64,000 nucleotides of DNA, taken from positions 124,001-188,000 of the forward strand of contig NZ_JAHFZZ010000021.1 of the NCBI RefSeq assembly GCF_018603905.1. Reading direction: 5' to 3'. Positions 16,496 through 26,840 of the stretch are shown here, in pieces (positions within the stretch are counted from its first letter, which is position 1; each line of letters begins with the position of its first letter). This stretch comes from Nonomuraea sp. NEAU-A123. Lineage in GTDB: Bacteria; Actinomycetota; Actinomycetes; Streptosporangiales; Streptosporangiaceae. The notes beneath the pieces are model-generated. The model made no database searches and was not told where the DNA came from. It was given only the letters and a program-made list of their open reading frames with translations. The translations under genes and the position numbers were made by a program.

Positions 16496-17625
16496 GTGAA
16501 GGTGTCGACAAGGCGCAGAGCGCTGATAACCAACGGGGCCCTGAGCGTGCTCCTGCTGGGCGGTGTCGCGTTCGCGTACGCGCAGCTCGGCACGGAAGAG
16601 GTGGCCAGCGAGACGGCCACCCGGACGGTGACCGCCGGGCGCGGCACCGTGACCGCCTCGGTGTCCGCCTCGGGCGCGGTGGAGAGCTCCAGGAGCAGAA
16701 CGCTCGCGTTCGGGACGAGCGGGACCGTCGAGCGCATCTATGTGAAGGCAGGGGACAAGGTCCGCAAGGACGACATCCTGGCCAAGCTCGACGACGCGGC
16801 GGCGGAGGAGAACCTGTCGGCCGCGCGCGCCACGTACGACAGCGCCGTCGACGACGGGACCTCGACCGCCCAGCTCTACGCGGCCTACATCAAGGCGCGC
16901 AACGCCTACCGGGAGGCTCAGCGGACGGCCACGGCGACGGTGCTGAGAGCGCCGTTCGCCGGCACGGTCACGGCCGTGAACGGCGCCGTCGGCGGTTCCT
17001 CCAACGGATCCGGCACCAGCAGCACCTCGACCCAGAGCACCAGCCAGAGCGGGCAGAGCGGACAGTCCGGGAGCGGATCGGGGTCCGGGTTCATCGACCT
17101 GGCCGACACCGGCAAGCTCCAGCTCGTCGGCACCTTCACCGAGTCGGACGTCAGCAAGCTCAAGGTCGGCCAGGCGGCCACCGTCTCGTTCGACGCGCTG
17201 CCGGGCGTCACCGCCACCGGCAAGGTCACCCAGATCGAGCCGGTCGCCTCCACCAGCAACAACGTCGTGCAATATCCGGTGACGATCTCCTTCACCAAGG
17301 TCCCCAAACAGGTGCGCCTGGGACAGACCACCACCGTCGAGGTCGTGACCGGCCAGGCGGAGAACGTCATCACCGTCCCGTCCACCGCGGTCTCCACCAG
17401 CGGCGGCCAGAACACGGTCACCCTGCTCAAGAACGGCCAGCAGGTCAGAACCCCGGTCGAGGTGGGCGTACAGGGCGCCTCGCTGACCGAGATCAAGTCG
17501 GGCGTCTCCGAAGGCGACCAGATCGTCCCGCCCGCCACCTCTGCCACCACGGGCACCGGCAACCAGCGGCAGGGCGGCTTCGGCGGCGGCTTCCCGGGCG
17601 GCGGCGGCGTGCCGGGAGGCGGGCG

Positions 17626-17629
<4 letters not shown>
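16496..17629 (+). CDS. MacA-like efflux adaptor protein
   Basis: About 377 residues. An N-terminal basic stretch and membrane anchor (ALITNGALSVLLLGGVAFAYA) are followed by the lipoyl half GTSGTVERIYVKAGDKVRKDDILAKL, a short coiled region, the second half TVLRAPFAGTVTAVNG, a Ser/Gly/Gln-rich linker, and the barrel and membrane-proximal domains (LVGTFTESDVSKLKVGQAA..., VITVPSTAVSTSGGQNTV), ending in a Gly-rich tail. GTG 16496 follows AAGGG by 9 bases. It overlaps the ATPase gene by ATGA and is the first gene of an adaptor-ATPase-permease-membrane protein-regulator-sensor operon (16496-22406). Cargo is unknown: drugs, lipids or peptides. Confidence 0.9.
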
Positions 17630-18353
<724 letters not shown>

Positions 18354-18357
<4 letters not shown>

Positions 18358-19634
18358 ACCAGCTCGAGATCCTGCGCTTCGCCCTGCGCGGGCTGCTGGC
18401 CAACAAGATGCGTAGCTCGCTGACCACGCTCGGCATCCTCATCGGCGTCGCCGCGGTCATCCTGCTCGTCGCCGTGGGCGAGGGCTCCTCGCAGAGCATC
18501 CAGAAGAACATCCAGCGGCTCGGCGCCAACACGCTGACGATCTCCCCGTCCTTCTCGGGCGGTGGCGGGGGCGGCGGCGGGTTCGCGCGAGCCGGCGGCG
18601 GCGGTGGCGCGCCCGGCGGCGGGCAGAACACCGGTCCGCGTACCCAGGCCAGGGAGCTCAGCCTCGCCGACGCCAAGTCCCTGACCGACAAGACGGTGGC
18701 GCCGTCGGTCGCGTCGGTCTCGCCGGTCGTGACCGCCTCCTCGGCCGCCACCACCTACGGGGCGGCCAGCCACTCGATCTCCCAGCTCATCGGCACCTAC
18801 CCGAGCTACTTCGAGGCCACGAACAAGCCGGTGACCAAGGGTACGTACTTCTTCAACGACGACGTGCTGGCCGCCAGGAAGGTCGTGGTGCTCGGGCAGA
18901 CCGTGGTCGAGGAGCTGTTCGGCACCCTCGACCCGATCGGCAAGCAGGTGACGATCTCCGGCGTGCCGTTCACGGTCGTCGGCGTGCTGAAGGAGAGCGG
19001 GTCGACCGGCGGGCAGCAGGACGCCGACGACGTGGCCATCGCGCCGCTGCCGGCCGTACAGCAGAGCCTGACCGGGTTCGACTCGCTCAACTCGATCGTC
19101 GTGCAGGCCAGCGGCTCGGCGGCGACGGAGTCGGCGCAGTCCGAGGTCACCGCCATACTCAACCAGCGGCACGGCATCACCGGCACCGCCTCGGCCGACT
19201 TCCGGATACTCAACCAGGCCACCCTGCAGGAGACCGTCAGCGCGGCGACCGGCACGTTCACCGTGCTGCTCGGCGCGGTCGCGGCGATCTCGCTGCTGGT
19301 CGGCGGCATCGGCATCACCAACATCATGCTGGTCACCGTCACAGAGCGGACCAGGGAGATCGGCATCCGCAAGGCCATCGGCGCGCCCAGGAGCGCGATC
19401 CTGGGCCAGTTCCTGATGGAGGCCACGCTGCTGAGCCTGGTCGGCGGGCTCTCCGGGGTGCTGGTGGCGTTCCTGGGCACCCGCTTCACCATCGCGGGCA
19501 TCGAACCGGTGCTCGTCCCGTCGTCGGTCGCGCTCGCGCTGGGCGTGTCCGTCGGCATCGGATTGTTCTTCGGCAGCTATCCCGCCAACAGAGCCGCCAA
19601 GTTGAGGCCGATCCAGGCTCTTCGCCATGAGTGA
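18354..19634 (+). CDS. MacB-like ABC transporter permease
   Basis: A 426-residue permease with the MacB layout: one membrane helix near the N-terminus (LGILIGVAAVILLVAVGEG), a large extracytoplasmic domain, and three helices in the C-terminal FtsX domain (FTVLLGAVAAISLLVGGIGITNIMLV, ATLLSLVGGLSGVLVAFLG, LALGVSVGIGLFFGSYPANRAAKL). The FtsX signature ERTREIGIRKAIGAP is intact. A Gly-rich insert (SGGGGGGGGFARAGGGGG) lies at the start of the external domain. It acts with the ATPase and adaptor encoded upstream. Confidence 0.94.
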
Positions 19635-19656
19635 CGGACCCCCGAAGGAGACAGAA

Positions 19657-20181
19657 ATGGCCAAACTTGACGCCTCGCCGTACCCCGACGACCTGAACAG
19701 CGAACTGGCCGTCCAGTCGCGCAAGCCGCTGTCGAAGGTGACGGTCGGGCTGATCGCGGGCGTGGTGCTGGTGGCCGGGGTGGTGATCGGCATCCAGGTG
19801 CAGAAGGCGCTGGGCTCGCCCGCCACGGCCGCCGCCGGCCAGCAGGCGGGCGGTGCCAGGCAGGGGATGCCCGGCGGGTACGGTCAGCAGCCGGGCGGCA
19901 GAGGACAGATGCCGGGCGGGTACGGTCAGAGGATGGGCGGCGCCGGTGGGGCCGGCACCGTGGGCACCGTCGAGAAGGTCGAAGGCGGCAAGATCTACGT
20001 CAAGACCATGGACGGCAGCACGGTCACGGTCACCACCACCGACGCGACCACGGTTCAGGTGACCAAGCCGGGCAAGCTGACCGACCTGCAGACCGGCACC
20101 AATGTCGTGGTGCGCGGCGAGAAGGGCGGGGACGGCTCGGTGGCGGCCACCTCGATCAGTCAGGGAGGAGGTGGCAGATGA
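19657..20181 (+). CDS. Single-pass membrane protein with Gly-rich repeats and DUF5666-like domain
   Basis: About 174 residues. One membrane segment (VTVGLIAGVVLVAGVVIGI, about 28-46) is followed by an external Gly/Gln/Met stretch with repeated MPGGYGQ units and then a small beta domain (GTVEKVEGGKIYVKTMDGST...NVVVRGEKGGDGSVAATSI) resembling DUF5666. ATG 19657 is fixed by GAAGGAG 6-7 bases upstream. It lies inside the exporter operon between permease and response regulator and overlaps the latter, so it may be an accessory or sensing subunit. Function not known. Confidence 0.75.
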   Translation: MAKLDASPYPDDLNSELAVQSRKPLSKVTVGLIAGVVLVAGVVIGIQVQKALGSPATAAAGQQAGGARQGMPGGYGQQPGGRGQMPGGYGQRMGGAGGAGTVGTVEKVEGGKIYVKTMDGSTVTVTTTDATTVQVTKPGKLTDLQTGTNVVVRGEKGGDGSVAATSISQGGGGR

Positions 20182-20870
20182 CCGAGCCGGAGGCCAGGCT
20201 GCTGGTGGTGGACGACGAGCCCAACATCAGGGAGCTGTTCTCCGCCAGCCTGCGGATGGCCGGGTTCGAGGTGCTCACGGCGGCCGACGGCAAGGAGGCC
20301 CTGCGGGTGGCCGAGCAGGCCACGCCTGACCTGGTCATGCTCGACGTGATGCTGCCCGACCTCGACGGCCTGACGGTCGCGGGCCGGCTGCGCTCCCGTG
20401 GCCGCCGGGTCCCGGTGCTGTTCGTGACGGCCAAGGACACGCCGGAGGACCGGCTCGCCGGGCTCGGGCTCGGCGAGGACTACGTGACCAAGCCGTTCAG
20501 CCTGGAGGAGGTCATCGCCCGGATCCGGGCGGTGCTGCGCAGGACCAGGCGGGGCACGCCGCCGCCGAACCGGCTGCGGATCGCCGACCTGGAGCTGGAC
20601 GAGGAGACGCACGAGGTGTGGCGCGACGGCATCCTGGTGCGGCTGTCGCCCACCGAATACCGGCTGCTGCTGTACTTCATGCTCAACGCGGGACGGGTGC
20701 TGTCCAAGACGCAGATCCTCGACCACGTCTGGAACGGCGACTGGCGCACCGACGTCGGGCTGGTCGAGTCATACGTCTCCTACCTGCGCCGCAAGATCGA
20801 CACCGGCGAGCGGAGATACCTGCACACGCTGCGCGGCGTCGGCTACATCCTGCGCCCGCCCAAGGATTGA
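20178..20870 (+). CDS. OmpR-family response regulator with a shortened receiver loop
   Basis: A 230-residue two-domain regulator. Receiver: acidic pair DDE at 12-14, phospho-acceptor D56 in VMLDVMLPD, Thr in FVTAKD, Lys in VTKPFS. Winged helix from about 130: LSPTEYRLLLYFMLNAGRVLSKTQILDHVW...VESYVSYLRRKID...LHTLRGVGYIL. An oddity is GLGLGEDYVTKPF: relatives normally read GLxxGADDYVTKPF or GGDDYVTKPF, so about one residue is missing before beta5. It overlaps the preceding gene (ATGA) and is 18 bases from its sensor kinase. It presumably controls the MacAB-like exporter operon in which it lies. Confidence 0.93.
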   Translation: MTEPEARLLVVDDEPNIRELFSASLRMAGFEVLTAADGKEALRVAEQATPDLVMLDVMLPDLDGLTVAGRLRSRGRRVPVLFVTAKDTPEDRLAGLGLGEDYVTKPFSLEEVIARIRAVLRRTRRGTPPPNRLRIADLELDEETHEVWRDGILVRLSPTEYRLLLYFMLNAGRVLSKTQILDHVWNGDWRTDVGLVESYVSYLRRKIDTGERRYLHTLRGVGYILRPPKD

Positions 20871-20888
20871 ACCCGGCCAGGACATGAC

Positions 20889-22406
20889 ATGAGGAGGTAT
20901 CTCGCGCGGACGCCGCTCTGGCTGCGTCTCGTCTCGGCCACCCTGCTGATGGTCACGCTGGCCATCACGCTGACCGGGCTGTTCGCCGTACGGCTGCTGC
21001 GCGGTTATCTCGTCGAGCGCGTCGACCAGCAGTTGCGTGCCGCCAGCACGCCGTGGCGGGCCGCTCCGCCGCCTCCCGACCCGCAGCCGGGCCCACGCCC
21101 GCAGCGTTTCTTCGGCCTGTTCCACTCGGTGCTCGTCGACCCGACCGGCGCCAAGATCAGGACCATGACCGAGTCGACCGAGACGCACACCCCGAACCTG
21201 CCCAGGCTCACCACCGCCGACGTCGCGCGCCTGGCCGGGCAGCCCTTCACCGTCGAATCGCAGGCCGCCGACGGCCCCTCCTGGCGGGCCGTCGCCATGC
21301 CGGGCCGCGACGGCGACAGCAGGATCATCGCGATCAGCCTGGGCGACCTGGACGACACCGTCTCCCAGTTGCTCCTGATCGTGGCGGTCGGGGGCGGCGG
21401 GACCCTCGTGGTGCTCGGCTTCGCCTGTTACTGGCTCGTACGGCGGAGTCTGCGCCCTTTGAGCGAGATCGAGCGGACCGCCCGCCACATCGCGGACGGC
21501 GATCTGTCGCGCCGGGTGCCGCTCTGGGCGGGCACCACCGAGGTCGGCAAGCTCGGCCGGGCCCTGAACGGCATGCTCGGCCGGATCGAGGTGGCCGTGC
21601 GGGAGCGCGAGGCGGCGGCCGAGTCGGCGCGCGAGTCGGCCAGGGCGGCGCGGCGCTCGGAGGAGCTGACGCGCCGGTTCATGGCCGACGCCTCGCACGA
21701 GCTGCGGACCCCGCTCACCTCGATCAGGGGGTTCGCCGAGCTGTTCCGGCTCGGGATGGACAAGGACCTGACGGAGGCGACCCGGTTGCTGAGCCGGATC
21801 GAGGGGCAGGCCGCGCGGATGGGCCTGCTGGTCGAGGACATGCTGCTGCTGGCCAGACTCGACCAGCGCCGCGAGCTCGACGCACGGCCCGTCGACGTGC
21901 TCAGCGTCGCCGCCACCGCCGTGATCGACGCCCAGACGCTCGCGCCCGACCGGAAGATCGAGCTGGTCATGCTGTACGGGAGCGAGGGGCCGGTGCTCGT
22001 GACCGGTGACGAGCTGCGGCTCGGCCAGGTGCTGGGGAATCTCGTGGGCAACGCGCTCACGCACACCCCGCCGGGCACGGCCTTCACCGTCGGGGTGGGG
22101 GCGCGTGACGGCAAGGCCGTCGTCGAGGTGACCGACGAGGGGCTCGGGTTCTCGCCGGAGGTGGCCGAGCGGGTGTTCGAGCGGTTCTACCGGGCCGATC
22201 CGGCGCGCAGCACCGGCGGTGCCGGGCTGGGGCTGTCGATCGCCGCCACGCTCGTCGAGGCGCACGGCGGCAGCGTCTCCGCGTCGAGTGCGGCGGGCAA
22301 GGGCGCCACCTTCCGCGTCACACTCCCGCTCGCCCCGTCTCAGGTCGCGCCACCTCGGGTGAAGGGGCATCTTCAGCCGAACGCGTCGAACGCTCAGCCT
22401 CACTGA
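20889..22406 (+). CDS. Sensor histidine kinase (HAMP, HisKA, HATPase)
   Basis: A 505-residue membrane kinase. Two membrane segments (LVSATLLMVTLAITLTGLFAV, about 14-34, and LLLIVAVGGGGTLVVLGFACYW, about 161-182) flank a 125-residue external sensor. Then HAMP, a dimerisation domain with H270 in FMADASHELRTPLTSIRGF, and an ATPase with N-box GNLVGNALTHTP, G1 DEGLGF and G2 GGAGLGLSIA. It is the last gene of the exporter operon and the partner of the response regulator upstream. The stimulus is unknown; sensing of an exporter substrate at the membrane is a reasonable guess. Confidence 0.93.
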   Translation: MRRYLARTPLWLRLVSATLLMVTLAITLTGLFAVRLLRGYLVERVDQQLRAASTPWRAAPPPPDPQPGPRPQRFFGLFHSVLVDPTGAKIRTMTESTETHTPNLPRLTTADVARLAGQPFTVESQAADGPSWRAVAMPGRDGDSRIIAISLGDLDDTVSQLLLIVAVGGGGTLVVLGFACYWLVRRSLRPLSEIERTARHIADGDLSRRVPLWAGTTEVGKLGRALNGMLGRIEVAVREREAAAESARESARAARRSEELTRRFMADASHELRTPLTSIRGFAELFRLGMDKDLTEATRLLSRIEGQAARMGLLVEDMLLLARLDQRRELDARPVDVLSVAATAVIDAQTLAPDRKIELVMLYGSEGPVLVTGDELRLGQVLGNLVGNALTHTPPGTAFTVGVGARDGKAVVEVTDEGLGFSPEVAERVFERFYRADPARSTGGAGLGLSIAATLVEAHGGSVSASSAAGKGATFRVTLPLAPSQVAPPRVKGHLQPNASNAQPH

Positions 22407-22430
22407 ACGCTCAGCCTCAGCCGAACGCGT
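22373..22430. repeat. Small interleaved direct duplication at two convergent gene ends
   Basis: TCAGCCGAACGCGT occurs at 22373-22386 and 22417-22430; between them GAACGCTCAGCCTCA occurs at 22388-22402 and 22405-22419. The copies cover the last codons of the kinase gene and of the convergent FG-GAP gene, so one 3' end was probably created by a short duplication. Confidence 0.6.
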
Positions 22431-23811
22431 AGCCGTACAGGCCGGGGCCGCTGGTGAGCTCGCGGACACTTCCCGGCCGCAGCCCGGGACGCGTGCCCGG
22501 CTGGCGCGAGCCCGGCACGTACAGCACCTTGCCCTGGTCCGGCGCCGCCACCACCAGCCCGAACAGCTGACGCTCCTTGGTGAGCTGCCGGTAGCGCCCG
22601 CCGAGCGCGGGCAGCGCGGCCAGTGACGCGCCGAAGTCCCGCCCCTTGCCCTTGATCAGCAGGTTGCCGTCCTTGGCCAGCCCGCCCTTCCTGGCTCCGG
22701 CCAGCACCTGGACCCCCTTCTCGCCGGGTACGCCGACGGCCAGCTCGTCGTCGCCGTCCCCGTTGAAGTCCCCGGCCGCCAGCGCGGCGCCGAACCTGTC
22801 GTAGTACCGCGGCTCGCCCTTGAGCAGCCGCTGCGTCCACATCTCCGACCGCGCGCCGCGCAGCAGCCCGCTGCCGTTCCCGTACAGGACGTGCACGGCC
22901 CCGTCGCCGTAGTCCATCGCCCGCTGGTTGGCGTCCAGCCCCTCGCCGGGCACGCCGACGACCAGGTCGGAGTGCCCATCGGCGTCGAAGTCGCCGGTCG
23001 TGAGCGCCGCCCCGAACGCGTCCCACTTCTCCGCGGCACCCTTGATCCCGGAGCTGCTCTGCGTCAGGAGCCGGGCCCGCTTTCCCCGCACGTCGATGAC
23101 GGTGACCGAGCCCTGGCCGTCCTGGGTGACGCTGTCGGCGGGCGCGCCCACGGCCAGCTCGTCGCGCCCGTCCCCGTCGAAGTCGCCGGTCGCCAGCGCC
23201 GCGCCCCACTGGTCCGTCACGTTCGCCGCCTGCCGGATCCACGGGGTCTTCTGAGTGATCTGGTACGGCTTGCGGCCCTTCATCCAGTAGATCGTGACGC
23301 CCCCGCCCGTACGGTGGCCAGGGGAGCCCACCACGAGCTCGTCGCGCCCGTCGCCGTCGAGGTCGCCGGCCGCCAGCGACGCCCCGAACCGGTCACTCGA
23401 CGGCTTCGCGGGCGCCAGCTCCTTGCCCGGCCGCAGGCCCGCGGGCGAGCCGTTGAACAGCTCGACGACGCCGTTGCCGTCGGCCCCCGGCACGCGCTCG
23501 CCCGCGAACTCCTCCGACACCCCCACCGCCAGGTCGGCGCACCGGTCGCCGTCGAAGTCACCGACCGCGAGCGCCGAGCCGAACGAGTCGCCCGGCTCGG
23601 CGCCCTCCTGGGTCAGCTTCACCTTCTGGCCGTTGCCGTAGACGACCGTCACAGAACCGGCCCGCCGGTCGTCGTACGGGGCGGCCACCGCCAGATCGGG
23701 ACGGCCGTCGCCGTCGAAGTCGGAAGGGGATCCGCCGCATGACGGAGCCGCGGCCTGGGTCGTACCCGAAGCGAGGGGGAGAACCAGGCAGGCGGCTAGC
23801 AGAGCGTTCAT
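22417..23811 (-). CDS. Secreted FG-GAP (integrin-alpha-like) beta-propeller protein
   Basis: About 464 residues. Signal peptide MNALLAACLVLPLASGTTQA, then at least six FG-GAP repeats each holding a calcium-binding loop of the type DxDGDGxxDLxVG: DFDGDGRPDLAVAAP, DFDGDRCADLAVGV, DLDGDGRDELVVGSP, DFDGDGRDELAVGAP, DFDADGHSDLVVGVP, DFNGDGDDELAVGVP, with a last degenerate blade. The fold is a seven-bladed propeller used for adhesion or protein contacts outside the cell. Start ATG 23811 is chosen because the signal peptide begins there; the frame is open further upstream into the divergent P450 gene. No neighbour gives a functional clue. Confidence 0.9.
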   Translation of the reverse strand: MNALLAACLVLPLASGTTQAAAPSCGGSPSDFDGDGRPDLAVAAPYDDRRAGSVTVVYGNGQKVKLTQEGAEPGDSFGSALAVGDFDGDRCADLAVGVSEEFAGERVPGADGNGVVELFNGSPAGLRPGKELAPAKPSSDRFGASLAAGDLDGDGRDELVVGSPGHRTGGGVTIYWMKGRKPYQITQKTPWIRQAANVTDQWGAALATGDFDGDGRDELAVGAPADSVTQDGQGSVTVIDVRGKRARLLTQSSSGIKGAAEKWDAFGAALTTGDFDADGHSDLVVGVPGEGLDANQRAMDYGDGAVHVLYGNGSGLLRGARSEMWTQRLLKGEPRYYDRFGAALAAGDFNGDGDDELAVGVPGEKGVQVLAGARKGGLAKDGNLLIKGKGRDFGASLAALPALGGRYRQLTKERQLFGLVVAAPDQGKVLYVPGSRQPGTRPGLRPGSVRELTSGPGLYGYAFG

Positions 23812-23878
23812 ACAGGTAGGTATTTCCGCCCCGCCCGAACCAGGTCTTAACGCCACGGGAACGTGCCAGGATAGGCGG

Positions 23879-25108
23879 GTGGACATCGACCTCGCGGATC
23901 TGGGTTTCTGGCGCCAGCCCCCCAAGGAGCGGAACGAGGCGTTCGCCAGGCTCCGGCAATTGGAACATCCAATGTTCTTCCCGGAGAAGAAGGTGCCCTT
24001 CCTCCGGTCAGGAAGCGGCTTCTACGCCCTGGTCAGGCACGCGGACGTGCTCGAGGCCAGTCGCGACGCCAAGGTCTTCTCCAGCGAGCCCGCCGTCACC
24101 AATCCGGAGCCGCCCGGCTGGGTCAAGCAGGTGTTCGGCGAGTCGATGGTCAACATGGACGACCCGCGCCACGCCCGGCTGCGCCGCATCGTCACCCGCT
24201 CGTTCAGCCCGCGCATGCTCTCCGGCCTGCAGGACGACATCGAGGCCGCCTGCCAGCGGATCGTCGACGACGTCGTCGAACAGGGCCCGCGCGACTTCGT
24301 CCGCCAGGTCGCGGCCCGGCTCCCCATCCACGTCATCTGCGACATGATGGGCATCCCCGACGACCTGCGGGCCAAGGTCCACGAACACGTCGACGTCTCC
24401 ACCGCCTACACCGGCGTACGCCCCAGCCTGGTCCGCAGCGTGCAGCTCGCCGGCCAGAACATGCTGGCCCTGCTCGCCCTCCAGCGCATGGTGATCAAGC
24501 TGGGGCACGAGCGGGCCGCCGAGCCGCAGGGCGACCTGGTGTCCCTGCTCGTCACCGCCAACCCCGACGGCGAGAAGCTCACCGACCGCGAGCTCGGCTC
24601 CTTCTTCGCCCTGCTCCTGGTGGCGGGCAACGAGACCGCCCGCAACACGATGGCCCACGGCATCAAGCTGCTCACCGACAACCCCGCGCAGCGCGAGCTG
24701 CTGATGGAGGACTTCGACGGCCGCATCGGCAACGCGATCGAGGAGATGGTCCGCCACGTGTCGCCGATCATGCAGTTCCGGCGCACGCTGACCCAGGACT
24801 ACTCCCTGCGCGGCCTGGAGCTGAAGGAGGGCGACAAGGTGGTCCTCTTCTACGGCTCGGCCAACCGCGACGAGACGGTCTTCCCCGACCCCGACAGCTT
24901 CGACATCACCCGCGAGACCAAGCCGCACGTCGGCTTCGGCGGGCCGGGACCGCACTTCTGCCTCGGCGCGAACCTGGCCCGGCAGGAGCTGCGGACGATG
25001 TTCCGGGTGCTGCTGAGCAGGTTGCCGGAGATCCGCGCGGTCGGCGAGCCGGACCTGCTGCTGTCGAACTTCGACAACAGCGTCCGCAGCCAGGGGTTCA
25101 CGTTCTGA
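23879..25108 (+). CDS. Cytochrome P450
   Basis: A 409-residue soluble P450. The I-helix has AGNETARN (about 249-256) in the style of CYP125/CYP142-type steroid or lipid oxidising enzymes, the K-helix has ExxR (EEMVRHVSP), and the heme loop FGGPGPHFCLG places the thiolate at C361. VNMDDPRHARLRRIVTRSFSPR is the usual C-helix region. The start is GTG 23879 (MDIDLADLGFW). No ferredoxin or reductase gene is adjacent, so it relies on redox partners elsewhere. Substrate unknown; the motif style suggests a hydrophobic terpenoid or sterol-like molecule. It overlaps the convergent MFS gene by 11 bases. Confidence 0.93.
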   Translation: MDIDLADLGFWRQPPKERNEAFARLRQLEHPMFFPEKKVPFLRSGSGFYALVRHADVLEASRDAKVFSSEPAVTNPEPPGWVKQVFGESMVNMDDPRHARLRRIVTRSFSPRMLSGLQDDIEAACQRIVDDVVEQGPRDFVRQVAARLPIHVICDMMGIPDDLRAKVHEHVDVSTAYTGVRPSLVRSVQLAGQNMLALLALQRMVIKLGHERAAEPQGDLVSLLVTANPDGEKLTDRELGSFFALLLVAGNETARNTMAHGIKLLTDNPAQRELLMEDFDGRIGNAIEEMVRHVSPIMQFRRTLTQDYSLRGLELKEGDKVVLFYGSANRDETVFPDPDSFDITRETKPHVGFGGPGPHFCLGANLARQELRTMFRVLLSRLPEIRAVGEPDLLLSNFDNSVRSQGFTF

Positions 25109-26498
25109 GCTGCTCCTCAGGCGCCAGGACGTTCCTCCTGATCGTCAGGAAGGTGATCAGCGCGGGGACGGCCATCGTCGCGGCGCTGATCAGCATCGCG
25201 GCGTGGAAGCCCGCGTTGAAGACAGGCGGGTTCTTGAAGGCGTCGCCGACCAGGCCGACCAGGGGCGGCACCGCGGCCACCGCCAGCAGGCTGCCGGTGC
25301 GGGCCACCGCGTTGTTGACGCCGCTGGCCGTACCGGCGTAGCGCTCGCTCGCGGTGGCCAGCACGGTCGCGGTCAGCGGCGCCACCACCGCCGTCAAGCC
25401 GAGCCCGAACACCGTCACCGCGGGAAGGACCTGCAGCACGTACGAAGCGCCGAAGCCGATCGTGCTCATCCACAGGAACCCGAGCCCGGCCACCACGATG
25501 CCGATCGTCATCGGCCAGCGCGGACCATACCGCTTGGCCACCTCGCCGGAGCGCGCCGACAGCAGCAGCATCAAGATCGTCACCGGAATCAGCGACAGCC
25601 CGGCCGCCGTCGGCGGGAACTTGGACACCACCTGCAACTGCACGACGAGCAGGAAGAACACCACGCCCATCGCCGCGTACACGAACAGCGTCACCACGTT
25701 CACGGCCGTGAACACCGAGTCCCGGAAGATGCTCACCGGCACCAGCGCGTCGGGGGACCTGCGCACCTCCAGCACCACGAACGCCGCGCCCAGCACCAGC
25801 CCCACGACCAGCGGTATCGGCGCCCCCTTCTCGATCAGGCCATAGGTGAGGCAGGCCAGGGCCAGCGCCGCCAGCACCGCGCCCAGCACGTCGAACCGGC
25901 CCGCGGCCTGCTCGTCCCTGCTCTCGGGCACATGCCGCAGCGTGACCAGCACGACGATCGCCGCGAACGGCAGGTTGATCAGGAACGCCCACCGCCAGCC
26001 CGCCGTCTGCACCACCGCGCCACCCAGCAGCGGACCGATCGCGGCGGCCACCCCGCCCAGCCCGGACCAGGCGCCGACCGCGCGCGGCCGGTCGTCCCTG
26101 ATGAACGACGCCTGGATGATCGCCAGCGCTCCCGGGGTGAGCAGCGCGCCGCCGACGCCCTGCAGCCCGCGCGCGGCCACCAAAAACTCGATGTTCGGCG
26201 AGAGCCCGCACAGCGCCGAGGCCAGCGCGAACCAGACCGTGCCGATCAGGAACACCTTCCGCCTGCCGTAGCGGTCGCCGAGCGAGCCGCCCAGCAGGAT
26301 CAGCCCGGCCAGCGTGAGCGTGTAGGCGTTGATCGTCCACTGCAGTCCGGCCATGCCCGCGTCGAGGTCATCACCGAGAAAGGGCAGCGCGACGTTCACC
26401 ACGGTGCTGTCGAGCATGGCCAGGCCGGAGCCGAGCACGGTCGCCGCCAGGATCCAGCGCCCGCGGGCGGATTTCAGCGCTACGTGATCGTCGTCCAT
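25098..26498 (-). CDS. MFS drug exporter (DHA2 / EmrB-QacA family, 14 TM)
   Basis: About 466 residues with 13-14 hydrophobic segments. Family motifs: VLGSGLAMLDSTVVNVALP (motif D1), LGGSLGDRYGRRKVFLIG (motif A), RGLQGVGGALLTPGALAII (motif B) and GPLLGGAVVQTAGWRWAFLINLP (motif C of antiporters). It exports hydrophobic compounds in exchange for protons. ATG 26498 (MDDDHVALKSARGRW) is preferred; an open extension upstream overlaps the divergent truncated gene. A TetR gene lies one gene away and could be its repressor. Confidence 0.93.
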   Translation of the reverse strand: MDDDHVALKSARGRWILAATVLGSGLAMLDSTVVNVALPFLGDDLDAGMAGLQWTINAYTLTLAGLILLGGSLGDRYGRRKVFLIGTVWFALASALCGLSPNIEFLVAARGLQGVGGALLTPGALAIIQASFIRDDRPRAVGAWSGLGGVAAAIGPLLGGAVVQTAGWRWAFLINLPFAAIVVLVTLRHVPESRDEQAAGRFDVLGAVLAALALACLTYGLIEKGAPIPLVVGLVLGAAFVVLEVRRSPDALVPVSIFRDSVFTAVNVVTLFVYAAMGVVFFLLVVQLQVVSKFPPTAAGLSLIPVTILMLLLSARSGEVAKRYGPRWPMTIGIVVAGLGFLWMSTIGFGASYVLQVLPAVTVFGLGLTAVVAPLTATVLATASERYAGTASGVNNAVARTGSLLAVAAVPPLVGLVGDAFKNPPVFNAGFHAAMLISAATMAVPALITFLTIRRNVLAPEEQLRT

Positions 26499-26556
26499 AA
26501 AGGCAATCTTGTCACCGCCTTCTGGTACATCTGGGCTCCCCCCGACAAGAGGAGCA

Positions 26557-26840
26557 ATGTTGTCCATCTATGAACATCTCCTGTCCTTCTACGACTTACC
26601 GGTCTGCGATCGGGAGTCCGTGCGGGAACTGCCCGCCGACGCCGCCTGGCGCATCACCGGAATGTCGCCCTACGGAGACTCGGGCGCGCCCTCGCTCAAG
26701 GAAGACCTCGACGACCTGCTGAGCCGGGTCGACGGCACGCGCATCCGCGCGATCGTGGTCGGCCAGTGGGGGCCGGACTACGACGCCCCGGCGGAGGTCG
26801 CGGTCGAGGCGCTGGCCGGGGCCGCCGACCGGCTATTCAC
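26557..26840 (+). pseudogene. Truncated STM4015-like (leucine-rich repeat) protein
   Basis: The frame opens MLSIYEHLLSFYDLPV and continues to IRAIVVGQWGPDYDAP and LAGAADRLFTVRR. From memory this matches the first about 95 residues of STM4015 family LRR proteins, which are about 300 residues long and continue with a conserved LFLGDI... block; here the similarity stops near 26840, exactly where the convergent TetR gene ends, and the open frame then runs 22 codons antisense into TetR. I read it as a deletion remnant. It has a TTA codon (Leu after FYD), rare in this DNA. GAGGAG precedes the ATG by about 5 bases. Confidence 0.55.
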
